Of a stretch of DNA of 38,676 bases, positions 32,901-38,676 are shown in pieces; position 1 is the stretch's first letter, and the number at the start of each line of letters is the position of its first letter. Location of the stretch: positions 1-38,676 of the forward strand of contig NZ_SKOG01000278.1 of assembly GCF_007120195.1 (NCBI RefSeq), written 5' to 3'. Source of the DNA: Aquisalimonas sp. Its GTDB lineage: Bacteria > Pseudomonadota > Gammaproteobacteria > Nitrococcales > Aquisalimonadaceae. The notes under the pieces are model-generated. The model was given only the letters and a program-made list of their open reading frames with translations. It made no database searches and was not told the DNA's origin. Made by a program: the position numbers and the translations under genes.

Positions 32901-32916
32901 TGGCACAATGGTAGCA
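32901..32916 (+). promoter_or_regulatory. Candidate sigma-54 promoter of the enzyme I gene
   Basis: TGGCAC (32901-32906), five bases, TAGCA (32912-32916). It matches TGGCAC-N5-TTGC[A/T] at all but one defined position (A for the second T), with the GG and GC doublets correctly spaced. Transcription would begin near 32927, giving a ~50-base leader. The other ~250 bases upstream, from 32651, hold no gene that I can see. Confidence 0.5.
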
Positions 32917-32958
32917 GTCAAGCAGGCACCGAGGCAGCTCAAAAGACAGCGAATTTCG

Positions 32959-32973
32959 GCTACAGGACACTAG
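32959..32973 (+). repeat. Dispersed motif, copy 4, containing the enzyme I ribosome site
   Basis: GCTACAGGACACTAG, which includes the full 12-base motif. AGGA within it lies eight bases before the ATG at 32976 and is the only visible Shine-Dalgarno for that gene. It is the right end of the candidate block. Confidence 0.55.
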
Positions 32974-32975
32974 CC

Positions 32976-34637
32976 ATGGCCACTCAGGGCGAAGTTCGTT
33001 TGCGGGGCTTACCGGTGAGCCCGGGTGTGGCGCTCGGCAGAGCCTGTTTCTATCGCTCCCCCGCCCACCCAACCCGCACGGCGGGAACCGCTCACACAGC
33101 GATCGCGGAGAAGGCGCGCCTGCAAGGGGCACTTGAGGCGCTGACCGGGCGGCTGAATAGCCTTGCACGGGATGCCGAGGCAAGAATCGACGCAGAGACG
33201 GCGGCCATCTTCGGCGTGCACCGGATGATCCTGGACGATGCAGAGCTCCGGCATCTGCTGTTTCGGGGCATCGAGCAGGAAGGCCTCAGCGCTGAGGCTG
33301 CGGTCAGCCGAGAGCTGCAACGCTACCAAGGCAAGCTGCGCGCGCTCGATTCAGAGTACATGCAAGAGCGTGCCGCGGACATCGCCGAGCTGCAACAAGC
33401 ACTGCTCGAGCGCCTCAGGTGTCATAAACCCTACCTACAATGCGCCCAGGCAAGCGGTTGCCAGGTGGGCGAGTGCCGTCTGCACAATAACCACATCCTG
33501 GTCGTGCTGGAGCTGACCCCCGGACTCACCCTGGAAGTGGACCATCAAACGCTGGGGTTTGTGGTCGAGAAAGGCGGGCCGACGTCACATGCGGCCATCC
33601 TCGCCAAGGCCCTGGGGCTTCCCGCCGTCAGCGGCATCGAGCGGTTGGAAGGCACCATACCGTTAAGCGCGGAGATCCTGGTGGACGGCGATTCGGGCCT
33701 GGTCATCCTCAACCCGTCTGCTGACACACTGGGGCACTATCGCAAGGCCCGCCGCGAGGGGCGCATCAGCCGGCCGGTCACCGGACCGGTCCCGGACGTG
33801 ACAGTGCTGGCGAATATCGACCTGTCCACCGATGTCACCAAGGCCGTGGCCGCTCAGGCCGAGGGCGTCGGACTGTACCGTACCGAGATCGAAGCGTTGG
33901 TTAAGGGCCGCTTGCTCACCGAGGCCGAGCAAGAAGAGCGGTTCAGGGACGTGCTAACGGCGATGGGCGACAAGCCGGTGTATGTCCGCCTGCTGGACCT
34001 GGGGGCGGATAAGTCGGGTGAATGGCTGGAACTGCCCGCTGAGGCCAATCCGGCGCTTGGCATGCGCGGCGCCAGGCTGCTGTTGTTCCGTCCCGAGCTG
34101 CTCCGGGAGCAGGCGCGCGCGTTGACCCGGGCAGCGCGATTTCGTCGTGTCCACGTCGTCTACCCCATGGTCGCCACGCTCGGTCAGTTCCATCAATTGC
34201 GGGCCTTATTTGATGCCGCCGCGGATGATCTGCCGCCGGGCTTGCTCTCCCACGGAGTCATGTTCGAGGTGCCTTCCGCCTGCGTGCAAGCAGGGGAGCT
34301 ATTGGCTGCGGCGGATTTCGGCTGCATCGGCTCCAATGATCTCATCCAATACCTCTTCGCTGCCGATCGGGGTAACGAAAACATCGACTACAACGAGCTC
34401 CTCGGCGAGCCGGCCCTGTGGAAACTGCTCGACGATGTCAGGCGTGCCGCGATGGAAGCGCGCACGCCGCTTTCGTTATGCGGTGATTTGGCCGGCGATG
34501 CGCGTATTACGGCGAAAATCATTGCCGCCGGGTTTCAAGTGATCAGCGTCGCGCCAGGCGCCATCTCCCAGGTGCGGCAAGCCGCCCAAGGCGGCCGTAG
34601 TGCGTATGCAAACCGCAGCCAGCCTCGGTCGAGTTGA
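32976..34637 (+). CDS. PEP-protein phosphotransferase (PTS enzyme I-like)
   Basis: A 553-residue cytosolic enzyme that takes phosphate from phosphoenolpyruvate and passes it to an HPr-type protein. The catalytic His205 lies in GGPTSHAAILAKALGLPAVSG (landmark only to ILAKA). PEP and metal sites are intact: LYRTE with Arg302, LDLGADK, NPALGMRGAR, GSNDLIQY and the late CGDLAGD cysteine. There is no GAF domain, so it is not the canonical nitrogen-PTS PtsP. An unusual cysteine-rich stretch (Cys149, 156, 162, 167 with His150 and His170) precedes the phosphorylation domain. No HPr or EII gene is nearby. A candidate sigma-54 promoter lies upstream, and the ribosome site is within the dispersed motif. 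Confidence 0.92.
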   Translation: MATQGEVRLRGLPVSPGVALGRACFYRSPAHPTRTAGTAHTAIAEKARLQGALEALTGRLNSLARDAEARIDAETAAIFGVHRMILDDAELRHLLFRGIEQEGLSAEAAVSRELQRYQGKLRALDSEYMQERAADIAELQQALLERLRCHKPYLQCAQASGCQVGECRLHNNHILVVLELTPGLTLEVDHQTLGFVVEKGGPTSHAAILAKALGLPAVSGIERLEGTIPLSAEILVDGDSGLVILNPSADTLGHYRKARREGRISRPVTGPVPDVTVLANIDLSTDVTKAVAAQAEGVGLYRTEIEALVKGRLLTEAEQEERFRDVLTAMGDKPVYVRLLDLGADKSGEWLELPAEANPALGMRGARLLLFRPELLREQARALTRAARFRRVHVVYPMVATLGQFHQLRALFDAAADDLPPGLLSHGVMFEVPSACVQAGELLAAADFGCIGSNDLIQYLFAADRGNENIDYNELLGEPALWKLLDDVRRAAMEARTPLSLCGDLAGDARITAKIIAAGFQVISVAPGAISQVRQAAQGGRSAYANRSQPRSS

Positions 34638-34781
34638 CTCACTGGAGGCCGGGCCGGGCGCGGTGTTGCGTCGCGCGCTCTCGTGCACAGTCACCGCGGA
34701 CGCCGAGTTCCGCGGTCCAGGCGGCGGGCCGGGGGGAGATCACGGGTCGACCGCCGGTGATGGCCGCACCGTCACGGCGTC

Positions 34782-35621
34782 TCACTGAGGGCGCTGGACG
34801 ATACAGATGACGTCGGACTGGATGTGGTCGAGAATCCGTTCTGCCGTGTTGCCGACCACGGCTCCCGTCATGCCGGTGCGCGGGATTGAGCCCAATATGA
34901 CCAAGGGGTTATCGAGCTCTTGCGCCACAGTGCTGATCAACGCATCGGGCGAGGCGTCTCCCACGTGGGCCTGCCCGGGTCCGACGCCCGCACGTTTGGC
35001 GAGCTCTGGCGGCTGGACGACGTTCGTCGAGCCGCTGTAGGCGCTCACGGCGTGCAGCTCGGCGCCGGTGAGCAGCGCGAGGCCTTGGGCAAACTCGAGC
35101 ACATGGTCGGTCAATCGCTGATGCGGCTCATCCTTCGCGCGCATATCGACGGCCGCGAGGACCTTGTCGACCCTGTCGTGCTCTTCCGACTTGACGAACA
35201 GAACGGGTGAGGAGGAATGACGCAACAGCATCCAGTCCGTGGTCTTCAGCACCCGCCGGTGGAGGGCTGATCGTGGCGTGCTCGCGCGGACGACGAGATC
35301 CGCACCGGATCGGGTCGCGGCACCGACCAGCGCCCTGCGCCAGTCATCCTGGCATTCGATCTCGGTCGTGATTTTTAACCCATTGGCCTGCTGCAACGCT
35401 ACGATCTCTGCCAGCCACGCGCGGTGGCGTGAGTGCTCCGCCTCGCGAAACGCCTCGCGACGTTCAGTGGGGAGGCTGCCCGGCAGACTGAAGCACAGGT
35501 ACGCATGAACGACGGCCCCCGTGACCTGAAGCGCCATGTTCGCCGCGCGCAAGAGGGCACGCTGGGTGTTCGTGGTGGGGTCGATCACACAGAAAATCTT
35601 TCTAAGCCGCAACCTCGGCAT
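34782..35621 (-). CDS. Tandem universal stress protein, UspE-like
   Basis: A 279-residue protein with two Usp domains, resembling UspE more than the neighbour at 31811. The first domain begins RKIFCVIDPTTNTQRALLRAANMA and ends SSSPVLFVK; the second begins KVLAAVDMR and ends with GMTGAVVGNTAERILDHIQSDVICIV, which has the G-x2-G-x9-type motif in altered form. Domain one lacks a clear ATP motif. I set the start at ATG 35621, with GAGG eight bases upstream, rather than the TTG at 35672. It is convergent with the enzyme I gene across a 144-base gap. Confidence 0.88.
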   Translation of the reverse strand: MPRLRLRKIFCVIDPTTNTQRALLRAANMALQVTGAVVHAYLCFSLPGSLPTERREAFREAEHSRHRAWLAEIVALQQANGLKITTEIECQDDWRRALVGAATRSGADLVVRASTPRSALHRRVLKTTDWMLLRHSSSPVLFVKSEEHDRVDKVLAAVDMRAKDEPHQRLTDHVLEFAQGLALLTGAELHAVSAYSGSTNVVQPPELAKRAGVGPGQAHVGDASPDALISTVAQELDNPLVILGSIPRTGMTGAVVGNTAERILDHIQSDVICIVQRPQ

Positions 35622-36134
35622 GACCGTGTCCTCGACAAAGCGGGCGGGCTCCTTGCGCGCGAGCGCTTGCAAGGCCGAAGCCGTCAGTAGATTTTACAGT
35701 CAAGACGCGAGCCCCTGATCACTTGACGACTGGCTAAGGCGTAGCATGGCGTTGGTGATGACGCAATAGCGGTCGTACGCGTGCAGGGTTGCCTGATGCG
35801 TTGTTGTGAGCGACCCCCCTCACTGGCCCAGCGATACTGCTCGGGTGCCATTTCGGGCCATGCCCGCGCGCGGACTCTCCGGCGTGGTGTTGGATCGGCT
35901 CGTAGCCCCTGGGCCCTGCTTCGCCAGAACCGTCAGAAAGCCTTACAGGTCACCACCGTTCGCCGATACAAGCACTCCATATCGCGGTGTTTCAGTGTGG
36001 CAGGCTAACTGCATGTCGAAGCATTTGTTGGAGCAATGGAGCGATTGGCTGGTCCCTGCGTATAGACAGCCATCAGGCCAAAGCGATGACCCTATGCGAC
36101 AGGCGCCAGCGCGGCTGAGTCGACGGGGGTTACA
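35622..36134. other. Divergent intergenic region, about 500 bases, no gene seen
   Basis: The open frames here have poor starts and no recognisable protein. No RNA gene, sigma-54 element or strong hairpin was seen. Promoters for the Usp gene and the lipoprotein gene presumably lie here. Confidence 0.3.
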
Positions 36135-37673
36135 ATGGCTATTTATGGGCGAAACGAGGCGGATTGGTTCCTTCGATTAGTTGCGAGGGGGACGCTGATA
36201 CTCGCCATGGCGGCGTTCCTGGCAGGCTGCTGGGGCGGTAGCAGCGACGACAATGGCAGCGGGGTGGAACTCAGTGGCACCATCGCCGGACCCGATGAGT
36301 CCGCGGCGGGTGCCGGCGGCGCGGTTGGCACGGCGGCAATGCTGAGCACCTCGGCTGTTGGGATGGGCGCGAATGGCGAGACCGAGTGCGAGAATGTGCC
36401 GCGGGGATACGTCCCGTTGCGCTCAGCCACTCTGATCGCGCTCGATGGCAATGACGAGGCGTTGGGGGAGTTCGCGCAGACCGACGCGTGCGGGCTGTTC
36501 TCGGGGCGTGCACCGCGCGGTACCCAGACAGTTCGCGCTGAGGCCGCTGGTTATCGCCCGCTGGAGACGTCGGTGCAGCGTTTTACCGCGGAGAGTCGAA
36601 GCCCACTTGCTTCAACCATTTCCGCCGATTCCGGGTACGTCATCGGTGTGCTCCAGCGGCAGTCGGACGGACGGATGGCCTTCACGGTCGTGGATGACAA
36701 GACCAGCCGCAGCGTGATCGGTATCCCGGCCCGGGCGTTCTCGGTCGAAGTCAACGGCGCGCAGGTCGGCGTGACGGAGATCAGCGATGCCGCTGTCACG
36801 GGCGAGGCGGCTTCGGTGGTTCTGGTTCTCGACGCGAGTGGGTCGATGAGCCGCGGGGCGTACATCGACCCCGACGGCGTTCGGTTCACTCGGTGGCACC
36901 TCACCCGTTTGGCAACCCATGAGTTTCTGGATAGCAAGGCCCCCGCTGACAAGGTGGCGTTCTTGATTTTCGATCGCAGCGTCGACTTTATTGATAATGA
37001 GTGGATCGAGAACAACTGGACCGTGCGCAGCAGGATGGATGGGTCCGAAGTGGGGTATCGGTTTAGCGACAGTGGGTTTACGACCGAGGCTGAGGACTTG
37101 CGGCTCATTGCCGACGCGTTCAGTCCGTATTCCTCTGTTTATCAGAATCCGCGGACGTCTTTCAGACTGCCGGATGCGGAGATGCACCCGGTGACAGCGG
37201 CCCTGGACCTTGAGATCGAGCGGTATGCCTGGGGAGGTTTCACCGCGCTGTTTGCCGCTGTCGATGAGGGCATCGATCGGTTGCTGGGCGCAGGCAATGA
37301 ACGCAAGGTGTTGGTGACCATGGGGGACGGTGGCGATAATTCCTCATGGCCGATCACAAAGGAGCACGTGATTGAGCGGGCGAACCAGAACGGGATTACC
37401 ATGTACGCCGTTGGTCTGGGGGTAGGTGATCCGGATCGCCGTCGGGCCGCCGGTGCTTTGCGTGATTTGGGTGAGGAGACCGGCGGCGCCTATTTCGGGG
37501 TCGAAAGCCTGGATTTGCAGGGGGCGTTCGACAGCATCCAGACGGGTATCGTCTTCCAGTACCTTGCCACTCTCACAGAAGAAGTGAATCCAGGCGACAC
37601 GGTGAAGCTGACATTGTCCATTTCCGGGCTTGAGGCCGAGCGCGAGGTCACGATAGCGGGAGCCTCGGAGTAG
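36135..37673 (+). CDS. Lipoprotein with von Willebrand factor A domain
   Basis: A 512-residue envelope protein. The N-terminus has a lipoprotein signal: a hydrophobic stretch then lipobox FLAGC at about residues 28-32, followed by a Ser/Asp/Gly-rich linker. A carboxypeptidase-regulatory-like region may lie near 75-150 (LRSATLIALDGNDEALGEFAQTD region). The vWA domain starts near 225 with the metal site D-A-S-G-S (VLVLDASGSMS), and its last conserved strand is VTMGDGGDNSS. It should bind a metal and a protein partner at the cell surface or in the periplasm. ATG 36135 has only a GGGGG-type ribosome site. Flanking genes give no function. Confidence 0.82.
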   Translation: MAIYGRNEADWFLRLVARGTLILAMAAFLAGCWGGSSDDNGSGVELSGTIAGPDESAAGAGGAVGTAAMLSTSAVGMGANGETECENVPRGYVPLRSATLIALDGNDEALGEFAQTDACGLFSGRAPRGTQTVRAEAAGYRPLETSVQRFTAESRSPLASTISADSGYVIGVLQRQSDGRMAFTVVDDKTSRSVIGIPARAFSVEVNGAQVGVTEISDAAVTGEAASVVLVLDASGSMSRGAYIDPDGVRFTRWHLTRLATHEFLDSKAPADKVAFLIFDRSVDFIDNEWIENNWTVRSRMDGSEVGYRFSDSGFTTEAEDLRLIADAFSPYSSVYQNPRTSFRLPDAEMHPVTAALDLEIERYAWGGFTALFAAVDEGIDRLLGAGNERKVLVTMGDGGDNSSWPITKEHVIERANQNGITMYAVGLGVGDPDRRRAAGALRDLGEETGGAYFGVESLDLQGAFDSIQTGIVFQYLATLTEEVNPGDTVKLTLSISGLEAEREVTIAGASE

Positions 37674-37687
37674 TGTGAGACACGAAC

Positions 37688-37828
37688 AGGCCGCTGCAAA
37701 AGCGGCGAGGGCGGCCAGTTGCAAGGCCCGCGGAGCGTAGCGGCAGAGACATAACAGATCGTCAGCGAGGGAGCGAGCACCGCGCAACGCCGCAGAGCTG
37801 GCCGCCGCAACCCTTTTTTTAGCGGCCT
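37688..37828. repeat. Folded ~140-bp intergenic repeat (ERIC-like in design)
   Basis: Nested inverted arms define the element: AGGCCGCT (37688-37695) with AGCGGCCT (37821-37828), and inside, GGCGGCCAG (37710-37718) with CTGGCCGCC (37798-37806). CCGCT-gcaaa-AGCGG adds a small hairpin. A run of seven T follows the inner stem, so it could also terminate the upstream vWA gene. It shares ordered blocks with 10-95. It is an unrelated sequence to enterobacterial ERIC. Confidence 0.65.
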
Positions 37829-38101
37829 GGCAAATTGCGCACGCCGCCGGTGCGCTGATGCCCAGGCCGGAAGCCCGCTCTGTGAGCAGTCGCTTGTCGC
37901 CACGACAACGCGTGGCGCACAGGGCGGGCTTGTCACTGCCTCCCCGGTGAGCGAGCGAAACGCGTAGGCGTTCAACGGCGGTGTCGGCATTCCCCCGAGT
38001 CCGTAACCCGACCACCAGCACACACCGCCACGCGCTTGGCATGCGAACCACGCATGAGCCACCCACCCAAGCCCGAAGAACCCGCCGGTCGAGCTGGACT
38101 G
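37829..38101. other. Intergenic region between convergent genes, no gene seen
   Basis: About 270 bases after the folded repeat and before the stop of the outer-membrane gene. No credible gene, RNA or further repeat was found. Confidence 0.3.
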
Positions 38102-38656
38102 CTACAGATAGAAATTGATGCTGACGTGGGCCACCCCTAGGTTGAACGTCGTATCACCGGGATCCGCATCGAACAGCTCGGCACCCACCCGGCCCGAGAC
38201 ACTGAAGTGACGCGCGACGTTATACTCCGCGCCGAGGTGACCGGCGATGCCGAACACATCGACACCGTCGGCAAAGATGGTGACCTCGCCATCGACAAAC
38301 GTGCGAAGGTTCCCGGTATCGCCGGGGAGTTGGTAGAACCGCGAGCCGCCGCGCAAGAGCACAGCCGTATCGTCGCCGGAATGTACCCTGATCGCACCAT
38401 AGGGCATGATGTCGTCCGTCAAGAAGAATCCGACGTTGTAGGTCATCTCTTCTAGAGAACTCATGCTGGCGACACCACCCCCTTCAAAGTCACCAGTAAA
38501 TGGATCAAAGTCACCGGGCAATACAGCGGTGAGCGATTCGGCAAAACTCATATGCGTGAGCGTCAGGGCAAAGCTGCCTTGCCCGGGTTGCTCGGCTTGG
38601 GCTGTACCGACAAGCATCACGGATGACACGGCTAACGTGGACAGGATCTTGCGCAT
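38102..38656 (-). CDS. Outer-membrane beta-barrel protein
   Basis: A 184-residue exported protein. The signal peptide (MRKILSTLAVSSVMLVGTAQA) should be cut before EQPG. The mature part alternates polar and non-polar residues over several strands (YNVGFFLTDDIMPYGAIRV, RTFVDGEVTIFAD, HLGAEYNVARHFSVSGRVGAEL as landmarks) and ends INFYL, a hydrophobic terminus typical of outer-membrane barrels. This suggests an 8-stranded OmpW/OmpA-type barrel with unknown cargo. The start has an AAGGAG ribosome site. The gene is complete, ending 20 bases from the window edge. Confidence 0.78.
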   Translation of the reverse strand: MRKILSTLAVSSVMLVGTAQAEQPGQGSFALTLTHMSFAESLTAVLPGDFDPFTGDFEGGGVASMSSLEEMTYNVGFFLTDDIMPYGAIRVHSGDDTAVLLRGGSRFYQLPGDTGNLRTFVDGEVTIFADGVDVFGIAGHLGAEYNVARHFSVSGRVGAELFDADPGDTTFNLGVAHVSINFYL

Positions 38657-38676
38657 TGTATTTCTCCTTCTCTAAT

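Larger units (their letters stand above)
27997..32973. mobile_element. Candidate acquired block bounded by inverted 12-bp motifs
   Basis: The block runs from CTAGTGTCCTGT (27997) to its exact inverse ACAGGACACTAG (32962-32973). A third copy, AGTGTCCTGTAGC at 31351-31363, is a perfect 13-bp inverted match to GCTACAGGACACT at 32959-32971 and defines a nested 1.6-kb unit. Inside are a PhoD-like phosphatase, a TerB-like protein, an IS66-like transposase remnant and a Usp gene. No intact transposase is present. The 28.5-31.3 kb genes look richer in C/G at third codon positions than their neighbours, by eye. Acquisition or rearrangement is inferred, not shown. Confidence 0.4.

Noticed and set aside
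1-38676. tRNA, rRNA, CRISPR arrays, riboswitches, replication origin, intact insertion sequence
   Set aside because: I looked for characteristic features (T-loop sequences, regularly spaced repeats, complete transposase motifs) and saw none. A covariance-model search could still find a divergent RNA.

Overview
The window looks like chromosomal DNA of a GC-rich, respiratory gammaproteobacterium. The Ectothiorhodospiraceae (Alkalilimnicola/Aquisalimonas/Halorhodospira-like) are my best guess. The reasons are the membrane-bound formate dehydrogenase with its DUF3305/DUF3306 companions, class I polyhydroxyalkanoate synthase, c4-like cytochromes, tandem universal stress proteins and high GC. Taxonomy is inference only. 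I saw no rRNA, tRNA or CRISPR array.

Layout. (1) 0-4.6 kb: a YihY-type membrane protein, an acylphosphatase, two tandem monoheme cytochromes c, and a convergent orphan sigma-54 response regulator. (2) 4.9-13.4 kb: a molybdenum-cofactor neighbourhood. It holds mobA coupled to a large TPR protein with a degenerate STAND-like N-terminus; yqeC coupled to a BNR-repeat propeller protein; a divergent JAMM peptidase overlapping a ubiquitin-like/rhodanese/E1 three-domain fusion; moeA; and a small DUF6494-type protein. (3) 13.4-23.3 kb: a formate dehydrogenase operon preceded by a consensus-perfect -24/-12 (sigma-54) promoter. The order is DUF3305, DUF3306 (TTG start), a polyferredoxin, a TorD-like chaperone, a small Tat-signal protein, FdhA (cysteine rather than selenocysteine at the active site), FdhB, a 64-aa lipoprotein, FdhC, then a DUF6505-type protein. 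Three strong hairpins without T-tracts lie at gene boundaries inside the operon. (4) 23.5-28 kb: PHA synthase, a hydrolase-OsmC fusion on the other strand, and a MaoC/hotdog-like protein. (5) 28-33 kb: a block with a PhoD-like phosphatase, a TerB/DUF533 protein, an IS66-like transposase remnant and a tandem Usp protein. It is bounded and punctuated by a dispersed motif, ACAGGACACTAG, in inverted arrangement. (6) 33-38.7 kb: a PEP-protein phosphotransferase (enzyme I) with an unusual cysteine-rich insert and its own candidate sigma-54 promoter, a second tandem Usp protein, a vWA lipoprotein, a folded ~140-bp intergenic repeat, and an outer-membrane beta-barrel protein.

How it fits together. 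Regions 2 and 3 form a functional unit. MoeA, MobA, the E1/rhodanese/Ub-like fusion and perhaps YqeC would make or sulfurate the molybdenum cofactor. TorD and the accessory proteins would mature FdhA before Tat export. FdhABC would oxidise formate in the periplasm and pass electrons to quinone. The orphan sigma-54 activator at 3.1-4.5 kb is a plausible but unproven regulator of the FDH promoter. The best candidates for undescribed biology are the JAMM plus Ub-like/rhodanese/E1 fusion, the sigma-54-driven FDH operon with internal hairpins, and the repeat-bounded 28-33 kb block.
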